A stretch of 64,000 nucleotides of DNA, from contig JAHGAU010000025.1 of the NCBI GenBank assembly GCA_019925105.1, positions 864,157-928,156 of the forward strand, written 5' to 3'. Under the pieces are notes generated by a model. That model had not been told where the DNA came from, ran no database searches, and saw only the letters and a program-made list of their open reading frames with translations. Every line of letters starts with the position of its first letter. Position 1 is the first letter of the stretch. A program made the translations under genes and the position numbers. Below, in pieces: positions 35,153-50,003 of the stretch. The stretch comes from Niebla homalea (lineage: Eukaryota; Ascomycota; Lecanoromycetes; Lecanorales; Ramalinaceae).

Positions 35153-38100
35153 ATAGATGCCTGATGGCGACGAACAAAGGGACCCCAGAGGTCTAAAACG
35201 ATACGTATACGTATAGCTCTAATAACAGTAAGAGAAATATATTAAGTACGATAAGTAGAAGTAACGTAGTAATTAAGAATAAGGTAATAAACGGGTAAAT
35301 AGCCTATATTAATAGAAATAATAACGACGTATATAAGCAATATAATAATAATAAGCTAGATAACGTTTAAAATAAAAATAAAATTAAGGTTAATAAAATG
35401 CGCGTATTAAAGCGTATAAAACGCGTAATAATAATGCGGAAATAATAGGTAAATAAGGGGGTAAAAAGGCCAGTACGGTATTAATAATAAGGGGTACAGG
35501 CGGAGGGAAAGGGCAGGAAGACCGCAGTAAAAATATTATTAAGGGTATATAAAGGGGAAATAAGGTTAATAAGGAGGATAAGACCTTAAAGGATTAAAAA
35601 TAAAAGGCGGAAACGGTATATTGCCTGGTAAATAAGGGCGAAAAAGCGGTAAAAAAAATAATAAAAACTTTAAAAGGACTCCTTACGGTAAAATAAAAAA
35701 ATATTACGTTAAAGACCTAATTGATATTACAGATTAAATTAAAAAACGTAAGGGACTTCTATGTAAAAACAGGGGTAAAGCTAAAGAAGGTAAAATAACT
35801 ATAAGGCTCTTTAAGGGCGGCAATAAGGGTACTAGTAAGGGATAAAGACGGCGGCTTAAAGTTAAGTATACGAGGCAAAAATATAAAAACGGCGGTTTCC
35901 TAAATAAGAAAAAGCTAGGTAATAAGGGTAATAAAGGGGGTACCCGCGGTAAAAAATAAAAGGATAATAAAGGAAAAGGCGGCCGTATTAAGGAAAGTAA
36001 AAACAATAATAATCTGCTTATTTAATAATAAGGAGAAAAATATAACGGTAAAAATAAACCCGTTATAATTAATAAAAACTTTTAAAATAATAACGGAATT
36101 ATTAATAAAACAGATTATTACGCTATATAAGCTATAAAGTAAAAATATCCTCCTTAATATAATATCTTTAAAGGCGAAAGAAAGCTTAAAAAGGTTTAAA
36201 ACTTAAATTAATAAAGAAAAATATAAATTAATTAAGGTTTTAAGGTAATCGTTTACCGTTATAATAAATAAAATATATTTATTACGTTTTAAAAAAGTTA
36301 AAAAAAAAACTATATTAAAAAGTATAAAAAAAAAATATATAATTTTTTACCTAAAGTTTAAGATTATTAACTATAAGCTTTTACCGGTAATGAAAAGACT
36401 TAACTTTTTAAAACGTATAAAGAAATACTTTATTATTATATTAAATATAACGTTAATAAAAATATACAATAATAATTTAAATATAAAGATTATTAAAAAG
36501 GGATTTCTTAATATAATTTAATTATAAAATAAGACGGTTAATATTTATTAATATTTTAAGTATTAAAGTTATAAATATATTATTATAAAATATTTTAATA
36601 TTATAAAATATATAATTTACGTTAAGGATTATAATATTTATAAATATATAGAGTTAATAATTAAGGGGCTTATAAAGGATACGTTTAAATATACTATATA
36701 TAATAAAGAAAAATACTTAATATAAAATTCTAAATTTATAATAAGAACCAAGGAAATTAAACGTAAAAAAACCCGGATAACCGCGAAAATTTAACGGTAT
36801 AATATATATAAAATTAATTTAATAAATTAATTAAAAATAACCTTAAAACGTAAACTTAATTAATTAAATAATAAAAGGTAAATAATAATAAAAAAAAGAA
36901 AACTTTTTATAATTTTAACTTTAAAGGCTAATTATCTTATACCTTTAATAATAACCAAAAAGGTATTAAGTTAAAGAATATTCGGCTTTAATAAGAAGTC
37001 CGTAATCTAAATAAATATAAAAAAGGGAACCTTTATAAAGGTTAATATATAATATATTAACGTTTTTAAGAATAATATAATATAACGTTTATAATAAAGG
37101 AGTTAAAGCCGTAATATTAATATTTAAGTTTAAAAAAGTTAAAAACGTTAACGTTATAATAATATAGGAATTATTATATAATTTATATTTATATTTATTT
37201 ATTAACCTAAAAAAGGGTTTTATTTTATTTTTAAGGGGAATAAAATAATCAGAATATACTTCTTTATAAATAAGTAATTTAACGTAAATAATTAAGATAT
37301 TATTTATTATAATAAAAACCTTTATATACTTTATATTATAAAAGAAAAGGACTTAAAAGGTAACCTTAATATTTATAATGTATATAATCCGTTATTGGTT
37401 AATAAGGAAAAACCTTTTATAATATTATTATTTAAAAAGGTCTTAATTACTTTAAGTAAATATATATTATTTAAAGACTTTAACCTATATTATTATATAT
37501 AAAATGAAAAAAGGTATATAATAAATTATATTAAATCGGATAATTTATTAATAATTATTATTTAAGCTAATTTCTTATTATTAATATTATAAAAGATTAT
37601 TACGTAAAAGAATTATAAATTTAAAATAATAATTAATTTAATTTTTAATACAGAAAAGGTTATTAACGTAATTATAATATATAAGTAATAAGAAAACTTA
37701 AAATATAATTTAAATTATATACTGATATAAATTACTTTAAATTAAATTATTAATATAATTATATTATTATCGGTAAGGAAAACGTAAAAAATAATTAAAA
37801 AAAATAAAAGTTTATATAAAAATAAAGAAAATAATAATATAATTTATAGACCTTCCTTAATTAAATAATAAAGATTAAATTAACCTTTTTATAAAGTAAA
37901 TAATAAAAATATTAAATAAAGTAATTAATAAAATTACTTTAATAATAAAATCCTCTTAAAGAATTAAAATTTATTAAAATAAAAAATATATAACCGTAAT
38001 TATAAAGGCGAAAAAGCTAATTAAATAAACTTTTAAATATAAGAGTTAAGAAATAATTAATTAATTAAAAATTATTTAAAAAGAAAAAGAAAAAATTATT

Positions 38101-38801
38101 AAAAAAATTAAATAAATATATTTTTAATTTATAATATATAATTTAACGGTTTTATTTTATAATATTTAAAAGTTAATAAAATATAATAAAGAATAAAATA
38201 AGAAATTAAAGTTTATTTTTAAATTCCTGCCTTTTAAGAAACCCAATAATATATTAATAAATACCTTTAATAATAAAATTAAAACCCTTAAAAAAGTATT
38301 TTTCCCTTTTCCGTTAAAAGTTAACTTAAATAATATCGATAACGTTACGTATTTTAATCCTATATTAATAAATAAAATAATAATATAAAATATAATAATT
38401 AAAACAATTAATAAATTAAAAAAGGATAAAGCCCCAGGATTAAATAGGATTCTTAATAGGTTCTTAATAATAATAACCTTATTATTTAAAAAAATCTTTA
38501 TTTACCTTTTTTAAGTATATTTTAACGTTAATTATTATTTACGTAAATTTAAAGAAATAAAAATAATTATCCTTAAGAAGTTTATTAAGCCGTATTACTT
38601 TAAGGTAAAGTTTTATAAATTTATTATACTTCTATATATATTAAAGAAAGCTTTAAAGATAATAATAATAAGGATCCTTAATGATTATATAGAAAATTAC
38701 GGACTTCTTCCCGATTAATAAATAAAAATAAGGAGAAATTAATTAATAAAAATAGCTTTTAAAGGATTAATTAACGGTATATATAGGGTATAAGGTTATA
38801 A

Positions 38802-38814
38802 GAAGAAATATATT
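38802..38814. repeat. Target-site duplication of LINE A3 (left copy; right copy 44629-44641)
   Basis: GAAGAAATATATT is found on both sides of A3. Both copies belong to the A2 sequence, which reads through without a gap when A3 and one copy are removed. Confidence 0.85.
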
Positions 38815-41800
38815 GATTGATTGATTGATTTATACTACGGGTCTAACTGGGCTAATTCCGGCGTTCCTTAATACGTAGCCTTTTAGCCTTATTAATAACC
38901 GTAAAAACCCGATATTTATAATATTAAAGTAAAAACCGGCGTTTATTAGGCTTTTATCCTTTATCTCTTAAAGTAAAGGATATTAATAGCCGTTTAAAGA
39001 ATAATAATTTATTTATATACTTTTTATATTTTAATTCCCTTAAGAAAATCCGTAATATTACGATTATATCCTTATAAAAATTATCCTTAAATTCGTTGCT
39101 TTTCCGTACTTTTATATATTTATATTACCTTAATTTTATATAATATTTTTAAATATCCTTATTAATATTTACGTATTTAATATATATTCTTTTTATATTA
39201 TTATCGCTGTTAACTTTTTTAAAAACTTTTAATAAGCGTTTATTATTATATCTTTATAATTATAAAGATACTTTCCGGTTTATATAATTAATATAACCGG
39301 TTTCCGCTCCTTTTTTTTTCTTTAATTAATAACGGGCCTTTTTTATAAGGTCTTTAATAATTTTATTTATTTTTATAATAAAATTAAACTATAATAGTAA
39401 TCCGGTAAATATTATAAACTTAACGGTTACCCGGATGTTTCGCTTCGTAAATAATATTTAATAATAATTATAAATATTAACTTTTATAATAAATCTTAAT
39501 TTAATTTCCGTAAATAAGGGATAAAAAATAAAAACGTATATAACGTCTTATTTCCTTTATTTATATTTATATTCGGCGTTTATCCAACCCTTAATATATA
39601 TAATAAATAAGAAATAAATTAAACCGTTTTTATTTATCCGGAGTTAAATCGTTAATATATTATTACTTTTCCTTATAATATTATAGTAACGGAAATACTT
39701 ATTAATAATCTTTTGATTATTAAAAGCTAAATAATAATAACTTTAAAATATAAAATCTTTATATTTTTATTAACGTTTAATTTACTTTATTATAATTTAT
39801 AAAATAATCGTTATAATTTTTATTTTTTAAATCTTTTTAATTTCGGTTTTTCTTACGTTTAGCGGGAGTTTATACCCGCTTAAGTTAACCTCCGGGATAT
39901 TAATAAGGTTAATTTCCTTTTCCGTTTATTTTTACTTTATTTTAATAAGAAAAAAATAAATATTTTTAATTTATTCTTTTTAATTTTAAGCTTATTAAAA
40001 TTCTAACGGATTTATTTATTTCTTATTATCGTAATTAAGTATATATATTTCTATAATTTTATTTAAATAACTATTTAATTTAATAAGATTTCAATTAATA
40101 ATATAAAAACTTTAAACTTTAATACTAAGATAAAGGTTACTTTATAAATATTATTAATTACTTTTAAATATTAATTCTAGACTTTCTATAATATTTAAAT
40201 AAGCTCTTTCTTATATCCCGGAGTACCCTTAAGTATATATTAAATAACCACAGTGTATATTATAATTAACTTTATTATAACCTGGTAAATAGTCCGGGTT
40301 TTTTATAACGTAATTCCTTATATTAATACGGCGAAATAAGTAAGGCCCCTTTCTTATAAAGTTATTTTCTTTTAAATTTTTCTTATATAATCCTTTTAAT
40401 TAAGTTTTTTATTTATTTAAAGGTTAAAAACTTTAATATTAATATCCGGTTTTACCGTAACTTTATTTAAGTTTATTATAACTATTTCATTATATAGCCT
40501 TAAAGTCTTAATTATATAAATAAGTTTATATTTATATAATATAAATTAAGCTTTATAAGTTGTTATTTATTAAAGATAGACTTTATAAGTTTATTTTAAT
40601 TCTAAATAATTTATACGTATAAAGGTATTTTAGATTAAAAGGTAAATATCGTTAATAAAGTTTTTAACTTAAATTTTCTATTTTAATTTAATAAGTTTTT
40701 CAATTAATAAACCGTTAAAAAATAAAAACAATATAAAAGAAATAAGTGATTTTTAAAGAATCCCCATTATAATAAGCTTTATTAAGCTTATTTTTTATTT
40801 TAAGTTAATTAATATAATTCGGTTATTTAAGAAACTTTTTATTTATTTAATTAAGAAAAATAATATCCTTTTCTTCCTTAAGTTATATAATAACCTTTAA
40901 TAATTTATTTTATTAAAGGCATTTATAATATTAAAAGAAAAAAGACTTATAATATATTTCTTTTTATAACTTTATATTATATATACGTTATTAATTAATC
41001 CTTTAAAGGCTATTTTTATTAATTAACTTCTCTTTATTTTTATTTATTAATCGGGGAGAAGTCCGTAATTCTTTATATAATTATTAAGGATTTTCGTTAT
41101 TATTATTTTTAAGGTTTTTTTTAATATATATAAAAGTATAATAAATTTATAAGACTTTACTTTAAAGTAATCTAGGTTAATAAACTTCTTAAGGATAATC
41201 GTTTTTATTTCTTTAAATTTACGTAAATAATAATTAACGTTAAAATATATTTAAAAAAGGTAAATAAAGACTTTTTTAAAAGGTAAAATTATTATTATTA
41301 AGAATTTATTAAGAATTTTATTTAATCTTAAGGCTTTATCCTTATTTAATTCATTAATCGCCTTAATTATTATATTTTATATTATTACTTTATTTATTAA
41401 TATAAGATTAAGGTATAAAGTATTATTAATATTATTTAAATTAACTTTTAATAAAGGAAGGAAAAATATTTCTTTAAGGGCCTTAATTTTACCGTTAAAG
41501 ATATTAATTAATATATTATTAAATCTTTTAAAAGGCAGGAATTTAAGGATAAACTTTAATTTTTTATTTTATTTTTTATTATACTTTATTAATTTTTAAA
41601 TATTATAAAATAAAATTATTAAATTATATATTATAAATTAAAAGTATATTTATTTAACCTTTTAATAATCCTCTTTTTTTCTTTTTAAGTAACTTTTAAT
41701 TAATTAAATATTTCCTGGTTTTTATATTTAAAAGCTTATTTAATTAGTTTTTTTATTTTTATAATTACGGTTATATATTTTTTATTTTAATAAATTTTAA

Positions 41801-44628
41801 CTTTTTAAAAGGTTTTATTATTAAAATAATCTTATTAATTATTTTATTTAATACTTTTATTATTTACTTTATAAAAAGGTTAATTTAATCTTTATTATTT
41901 AATTAAGGGAAATCCGTAAATTATATTATTATTTTCTTTATTTTTATATAAACCTTTATTTTTTTTAATTATTTTTTATGCTTTCCTTACCGGTAATAAT
42001 ATAATTATATTAATGGCTTAATTTAAGGTTATTTATATCGGTATATAATTTAAGTTATATTTTAAATTTTCTTATAACTTATATATTATAATTACGCTAA
42101 TAATTTTTTTCCGTATTAAAGGTTAAATTAATTATTATTTTAAATTTATAACTCTTTTATATAATAATTTTTTATAATATTAATAATAAAAAATTAATTT
42201 TAATAATAATTATTAATAAATTATCCAATTTAATATAATTTATCGTATATTCTTCCTCGTTTTATATATAATAATATAGGTTAAAGTCTTTAAGTAATAT
42301 ATATTCACTTAAAATAATTAAAAAATTTTTAAATAACAATATTATAAAAGGTTTTTTTTTATTAATTAACGGTAAGTTATATACGTTATAAATATTAAAA
42401 TCGCCCTTTAAGTTCCCTTCTTTTATAATATAGAATATATAAAGGTTTTTATTATAATAAGTAATATTTTAATTATCTATATTAAGCCGTTTATTTATAA
42501 AAAAGTATATTCTGGTTATCTTATCCCTTTTAAAGATTAAGTAAAACCTTTTTTTTAGGTTAATAAATAAATATATATATAAACTATATGGTAATTTTTA
42601 TATTATTATAATATTAATATTTTTAATTTCTTTAAATTTAAATATCAATATTACGGCTTTAATTCCTTTATTATAAACGTTATATTATATTATTCTTAAA
42701 AACGTTAATATATTATATATTAATCTTTATAGGGGCTCCCTTTTTTATACCCGTTTAAATTACGGACTTTTTATTAAAGTTAAATGTTTTTTAATTTAAT
42801 ACTTTTCCGGTTATTATTAAAAATATAAGACGGTTAACTTTTAAGGTTAAAATTATAAGGAGTTTTCTTTTCTTTACCGTTATTTATCCTTTATTATCTA
42901 GTTAATTAAACTTATATTTTAAGGTTATTTTTAATTAATTTATTAAATTAATTTCGTACGTATTATACCGTTGGATTTTTACGGTTATCCGGGTTTTCTT
43001 ACGTTTAATCTCTTTAGCTTTTATTATATATTTAAAATCTTATATTAAGTATTTTTCCTTATTATATATAACGTATTTAAGTATACTTTTTATAAGTTTT
43101 TTAATTATTAATTTTATATACTTATAAATATTATAGTTTTTAATGTAAATTATATATTTTATAATATTAAAATACTTTATATTAATATATTTATAATCTT
43201 AATATTTAAAATATTAATAAATATTAACCGTTTTATTTTATAATTAAGTTATTTTAAGAAATCCTTTTTTAATAATCTTTTTATTTAAAACGTTATTATA
43301 TATTTTTATTAACGTTACGTTTAATATAATAATAAAGTACCTCTTTATATATTTTAAAAAGTTAAGTTTGCTTATTATTAACGGAAGTCTATAATTAACG
43401 ATTTTAAGCTTTAAGTAAAGAATTATATTTTCTTTTTTTATACTTTTTAATATAATTTTTTTTTCAGTTTCCTTAAAACGTAATAAATATATTTTATCCA
43501 TTATAATAATAAATAATTATTTTAAAACCTTAATTAATTTATATTTTTTTTTATTAATTTAAGCCTTAAACTTTTTTAAGCTTTTTTTTATTTTTAAAGA
43601 TATTATATTAAGGAGGATATCCTTATTTTATAGTTTATATATTATAATAATTTATTTTATTAATAATTCCGTTATTACCTTAAAAGTTTTTATTAATTAT
43701 AACGGATTTATTTTTATTATCACGTTCCTTTCCTTATTATTAAATAAGCGGACCGTTATTATCCTTACCTTCTTTAACGCGGCCGTTTTCTCTTCTATTA
43801 TCCTTTTATTCTTTACCGTAAATACCCCCTTTATTATTTTTATCGTTTAATTTTTTCTTATTTAAAGGGCCGTTACTTTTATATTTTCGCCTCGTATACT
43901 TAACTTTAAGCTATTGTTTTTACCTTTTATTAACGTTTTTATTACCGCCCCTTAAGAACCTTATAGTCGCTCCGCTTCTTTTAGTTTTATCCTTATTTTT
44001 ACGTAAAAGTCTTTTATACTTTTTAACTTAATTTATAATATTAATTAAATCTTTAATATAATATCTTTTTACTTTATTATAAGGAATCCTTTTAAGGTTT
44101 TTATTGCCTCCCTTACCGCCCTTTCGCCTTTATTTATTGGGCGATATATTATTTCCGCCTTTTACCTTTAATCCCTTAAAGTTTTATTATTTTTATTAAT
44201 TTTATTTCCTTTTTATATATCCTTAATAATATTTTTACCGCGGTCTTTTTGCCTTTTCCCCCCGCTTATACCGTTTATTATTAATACCGTACCGGCCTTC
44301 TTACCTTTTTATTTATTTATTACCTCCGTATTATTATTATGCGTTTTACGTATTTTAATATACGTATTTTATTAACCTTAATTTCTTTATTTATTTTAAG
44401 CGTTATCCGGTTTATTATTATTATATTACCCGTATACGTCGTCGTTATTTTTATTAATATAGGTTATTTACCCGTTTATTACCTTATTCTTAACCATCAC
44501 GTTACTTCTACTTATCGTACTTAATATACTCTCCTCACTATCACTAGAGCTATGTATATACGCATCGTTTTGGACCTCTAGGGTCCCTTTATTCGTCGCC
44601 ATCCTCATATTCTATTTCAACTTAATTC
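38815..44628 (-). mobile_element. LINE A3: full-length, inserted head-on into LINE A2
   Basis: It reads on minus, with its TTGA tail at the left (38815-38832) and the ORF1 ATG at 44602 (leader of about 26 bases). It is 5,814 bases, with a 13-bp duplication. It is nearly collinear with LINE A1. The RT block near 40760 has decayed further than in A1 (G-I-L-stop-K-S). Apparent open frames at 43244-43501 (minus) and 44339-44524 (plus) lie within it and are fragments or antisense. Confidence 0.9.
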
Positions 44629-46786
44629 GAAGAAATATATTATAAGTCTTCTTTTTCTCGATATTATAAATATTTTCGATAAGGTAAATTATTAAAAATT
44701 ACTATATAACTTAAAGAAAAAAGGAATATTATTCTTCTTAATTAAATAAATGAAGAGTTTTTTAAGTAATTAAGTTATATTAATTAACCTAAAATAAAAA
44801 ATAAACTTAATAAAGCTTATTATAATAAAAATTCTTTAAAGATCGCTTATTTCTTTTATACTATTTTTATTCTTTAACGGTTTACTGATCAAAGAATTTA
44901 TTAAGTTAAAATAGAAGGTTTAAATTAAAAACTTTATTAATAATATTTACCTTTTAGCCTATAATATCTTTATATATATAAATTATTTAAAATTAAAATA
45001 AACTTATAAGGTTTATTTTTAATAAATAAGAACTTATAAAATTTAATTTATATTATATAAATATAAATTTATTTATATAATTAAGAGTTTAAAACTATAC
45101 GATATAATAATTATAATAAACTTAAGTAAAGTTACGGTAAAGTTAAATACCAGTATTAAAGTCTTTAACTTTTAAATAAATAAGAAGTTTAATTAAAAGG
45201 ACTATATAAGAAAGGTTTAAAAGAAAATAACTTTATAGGAAAAAAGCCTTATTTATCTTACCGTATTAATATAAAGAATTACGTTATAAAAGGCCCGGAT
45301 TATTTACCAGGTTATAATAAAATTAATTATAATATATATTATAATTATTTAATATATATTTAAAGATACTCCGGGATATAAGAAAAAGTTTATTTAAATA
45401 TTATAGAAAGTCTAGAATTAGTATTTAAGAGTAATTAACGGTATCTATAAAGTAACTTTTATCCCGGTATTAAAGTTTAAGGTTTTTATACCGCCGATTA
45501 AGGTCTTATTAAATTAAATAATTACTTAAATAAGGTTAAAAAAATATATATACTTAATTATAATAATAAGAAATAAACGGATCCGTTAGAATCTTAATAA
45601 GTTTAAAGTTAAAGAAAATAAATTAAAAATATTTATCTCCTTTCCTATTAAGATAAAATAAGAATAAGCTAAGAAAAAGGTTAATTTTACCAGTATCCCG
45701 GAAATTAACTTAAACGGGTATAAACTCCCGTTAAACGTAAAAAAGATTAAAATTAAAAGGATTTAAAAATAAAAATTATAATAATTATTTTATAAGTTAT
45801 AATAAAATAAATTAAACGTTAACGGGGGTATAAAGACTTTATATTTTAAAATTATTATTATTTAATTTTTAACGATAAAAAGCTTATTAATAAGTATTTC
45901 CGTTATTATAATATTATAAAGAAAAATAATAACGTATTAATAATTTAACTCCGGACGGGTAAAAACGGTTTAATTTACTTCTTATTTACTATATATATTA
46001 AGGGTCGGATAAACGTTAAATATAAATATAAATAAAGGAAATAAAATATTATATACGTTTTTATTTTTTATCCCTTATTTACGGAAATTAAGTTAAAACT
46101 TATTATAAAAGTTAATATTTATAATTACCGTTAAATATTATTTATAAAATAAAATATTTAAGTAATTATTAAGTTTATAATATTTACCGGATTATTACTA
46201 TAATTTAACTTTGCTATAAAGATAAATAAAATTACCGAAAACCTTACGGAGAAAACTTATTACCGGTTAAAAAAGAAAAAGAAGAATAGAAACTAGTTAT
46301 ATTAATTATACGAGCCGGAAAGTATCTTTTATAGCCGTAAGGATATAATAATAAACATTTATTAGAAATCTTTAAAAAAGTTAATAATAATAATAATATA
46401 AAAGGGGTATATATTAAATACGTAAGTATTAATAAAGATATTTAAAGGTATTATATAAAATTAAAGCAATATAAATATATAAAAGAATAAAAAAGAATAA
46501 TAAGTTTAAAGATAACCTTTATAAAAATATAATTATAATATTACGGATTCTTTTAAGGGAGTTAAAATATAAGAAGTATATAAATAGATTATTACTCTTT
46601 AAACGGCCGTTAATATCCTTTACCTTAAAGGATAAAGAGTAAAAACCTGGTAAACGCCGGTTTTTACTTTAACGTTATAAGTATCAGGTTTTTACGGTTA
46701 CCAGTAAGGCCAAAAAGCCGCGTATTAAGGAACGCCGGAATTAACTTAGCTAGACCCGTAGTATAAATCAATCAATCAATTAATCA

Positions 46787-47520
46787 ATATTAATAAAAAA
46801 AAATATTAATAATTAAAACGTAATATATTATAAAAAAAACCTACATACGCTTAAAATATCGCGGGAAAACGTAAACGATAATAATTTTAATAATTATAAC
46901 GTTTATAATTTATTATTAAATTATTATTAAAAACTTTTTACGATTTTATTATTAAAAAAAGTATTAAAAAATTTAGAAGTTTTTTTTTTTAAATGATTTT
47001 AATTTTTATTATAAAATATAAAATAAAAATAAAAAAATAATCAATTCTATAAACACCGAGAAATTTTTAATAACAATAATGAAAATTAGCTTTAAATTCT
47101 TAATAGTTAAAAATATAATATATAAAAAAACTTTAAATTTAAAATAACGATTAATTCAATATTCAGGATAAAAAAAATAATAAAAACGATAACCGTTTAC
47201 GATACTAAGGAAAATTGGAAATATAATCCGGATTATATTCCGATATAAAGAATATTCGATTAATCCGTAAATAAAACGCCCGTTTTAGCCGTAAAAAAAA
47301 TATAAAAAATAATTAAAAAATCGAAATAATTTTAAAAATTAAAAAAATATAATTTATTATATTATTTATATTCGAAATTAAAAAATAAATCGTTTTTTTA
47401 TATATATATTAATAATTTTATTAAATAAAATAATCGAAAAAGCAATCCCGATAATAAAACCGTTTTAAAAAATAAAAATTTATTAAAATAAAGAATATTT
47501 ATATATAATTACGAAAACGA
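46787..47520 (+). mobile_element. LINE family C relic on plus, continuation
   Basis: 46801-46990 matches the reverse complement of 7690-7480, and the match continues to about 47520 against 7480-6940. So LINE A2 sits inside this LINE C copy. It stops at 47520, where an LTR-like sequence begins; I did not find its continuation. The first 14 bases are the right copy of the A2 target duplication. Confidence 0.75.
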
Positions 47521-47864
47521 TATTAGTCCCGGCCAAGTCTGGAGTGGCTTATCTGCTTCTGTACTGTAGTAGCACTGACGTATGCTCCGGAGCGTACGTA
47601 CGGGCCGATATCTTAGTTTTTATTTTAATATTAAGTTTGGATTGAAATTAATAATAATCTGAAATTATTAATAACTTAACGTATAAACAGTTATAAATAC
47701 GGTATCAATTAATTTCTACTATATATAGGAGGGTATACTTACTTTTCAGATTTACCTCCGTAATAATTAATTTTTATACAGATTTATACTAAGTGCTTCA
47801 GTATTACCTTATTACGTCTTTAGATATCCCTTAGTTCCAGCAGCGTGCTGGAGCCAGCCTAACA
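47521..47864. mobile_element. LTR-like sequence (344 bp) with inverted ends
   Basis: It begins TATTAGTCCC (ancestral TGTTAG) and ends GCCTAACA, so the termini are inverted (TGTTAG/CTAACA) as in LTRs. It contains a TATA-like CTATATATAGG and two hairpins, one around GCTCCGGAGC near the start and one TCCAGCA-GCG-TGCTGGA near the end. The left neighbour is LINE C. The five bases left (AACGA) and right (GGAGG) differ, so it is not a simple solo LTR. It could be the 5' LTR of an element whose 3' end is lost, since no second copy lies in the window. It is less RIP-mutated at both ends than in the middle. Confidence 0.5.
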
Positions 47865-49992
47865 GGAGGAAAAAATAATAATTAAGCAAAAGTTAAAAAC
47901 TAAATTTATATTATTAATTAAATATAATAAATTACGGAAAACAACCTTTTTACCGCTAATTAAAAAAGAGGAATTAGAAAACAATTTTGGCGAAGAAAAA
48001 ATAAGTACTAAAGATTTTAAATATATAAAGGATTAGAATTATTATTCTATATTTGATAATTCTTTTTTAAAAGTATTAATAATTTTCCCCCTATATTTCG
48101 AAATATAATTTTTAAAAAAAGTTTCTTAAAGATATCCCCGGATTATTCCTTTAATTATTAGCGATAAAAGTTATTGATTCCCAAGTTTTAAAGCTTAATT
48201 ACGTAAATTACTATAGCCGAGTAAGTTTTTAGGGGTTTTATAATAGTAGCCGGGGGTCCTATAGTAGTCGGGGGTCCTATAGTAGTAATTAAAGGTAAAA
48301 AACCAAAAAAAAGTAATTTATTTCTTTATTACAACGTCTTATATTAATTTAAATATAGATAGAATAATATTTTTCTTTTATACGCAAATATTTTATAAAT
48401 TTTATTAATAAATTAAATTATAAAACTTTTACAATATAACTTTCTTTAATTTAAGAATCCCGAATTTATAACTATTTAGTATAAATATTATGTTATTAAT
48501 AAAAAAGAATTAATTTAACGGGATATTTAAATAATTTAAGATAACTATATATATATATAAAAACACAAATTTAAAATTATATTTTATCGATACGTAATTG
48601 GATTTTAGTTATTTATACTTTTAAATTAATTTATAGCCTAATTAGTATTAGTAATCTCTTTTTTTTTCTCGCTTTTTTATCTTTATAAAAGCCTCCTTTA
48701 TTTTTTAATATAGATCTTAATTTTAACGAAGTAATCGCTTTTATTATATTTTTAATTACGCTCCGCTTTTTTATAATTCTTATATATTTTATTAAATTAT
48801 TTTTTAGAAATATATAAATCTAATATTAACGACGTTAATTCTTTGCGTATAAAAATAGCAACTATTTATAAAAAGTTAAAAAAGAATAATATATTATTAT
48901 GTAGCCCTGTTTTATACGATATTTATTATAAAGGGTTATGTTCGCCTAACTATTATTCGGAAATTAATATTTAAATATTTAATAAAGATTTAAATATATT
49001 AAATATACCGGGAATTAATAAATAATACTTTAATAAAACGCGAGTCTTTAAAGTTCGATATCGAAAATATATTAGCGTTTTTTAGCTTAATATTAATATT
49101 ATTATTTATCCGAATAATTATAAAACAATTTAAATAAATAAATAAAAATTAAAACTATTATATAAAAATAGAATAAACTAATATTCTTATAATCTAATTT
49201 AAAAGTTAAAATAAACGCTAGTTCTAATATATTAAAGTCCGCTTTTATTTTTATTTAGTTTAAAATATTATTTTTAACTATTATAATTTATTATTAAATC
49301 TATTATTTTTAATTAAATAAGCAATTATATATAGTTAATATATTTAAATTAGTATAAAAAATAATAAAAAAGCTAATTTAAATCGAATGAATAGGAAATT
49401 AGCTTTTTATTTTTTAATTTATTTTTTATAATATTAAAATAAATATTTAATATAAGTAATAAAAATATCGAATATTATAAAATTATTTTACGAATATAAA
49501 AGATTTATATATATATATAGTAAATTATAATTATAATTATATTAATATAGGATTTAATAATTATATAATTTATAAATATATTTAAATTAATTTAAATATT
49601 TAATAAATTTGATAATTTTTCTTTTATTTTTTATTTCCGTTTTTTCTGTTTTTTATATTTTCTTTTATTTAAAAGTTAGTTTTAACCTCATTTTAATTAG
49701 TAAAATAAAATTATAGTTATTATTATTATTATTTTTTAAAAATTATTATATATCTTATCGTAAAATCTAAGTTTCGAATAATAGTCTTAAGTATTAATAA
49801 GATTAATTATATATATATAAAAATAATAACCGGTTATAAATTATTAAAGGAGTTTAACGTATTTTTATAAAATTATAACTTTTAAAATAAATATTATTAA
49901 AGTCTTCATTTCTAATATTATTTTAAATAAAATTAGTATTTATATATTTAATAAAGCCCCGAATACGTTAAACGTGCCGGGAGTTTAAAAAT
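47865..49992. other. AT-rich region between the LTR-like sequence and LINE B2, unidentified
   Basis: No open frame and no protein motif could be read. A short direct repeat (CGGGGGTCCTATAGTAGT, two units) lies at about 48250-48287. If 47521-47864 is a 5' LTR, this would be its internal region, but I saw no gag, RT or integrase block. Composition fits RIP. Confidence 0.45.
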
Positions 49993-50003
49993 AAAATTAA
50001 TAT
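49993..50003. repeat. Target-site duplication of LINE B2 (left copy; right copy 55796-55806)
   Basis: AAAATTAATAT is present on both sides of the element, next to the TTGA tail on the left and about 30 bases beyond the ORF1 start on the right. Confidence 0.78.

Larger units (their letters stand above)
35153..46786 (+). mobile_element. LINE A2: full-length, split by LINE A3
   Basis: On plus, ORF1 starts at 35164 (MATNKGTPEV-stop-NDTYTYS) and the element ends with the conserved GC-richer 3' end and an ATCA-type tail at about 46766-46786. It is interrupted at 38814 by LINE A3 (38815-44628) and continues at 44642. Removing A3 and one 13-bp duplicate leaves 5,807 bases, the same size as LINE A1 (5,808). 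It lies in LINE C (plus). All reading frames are broken by RIP. The open stretch on minus at 35734-36006 is antisense. Confidence 0.9.

Noticed and set aside
43244..43501. 85-codon minus-strand frame
   Set aside because: Remnant of the ORF1 frame of LINE A3; it matches a similar remnant at 54410-54598 in LINE B2.
47521..47864. Solo LTR with target duplication
   Set aside because: The flanking five bases do not match (AACGA against GGAGG), so only an LTR-like call is kept.
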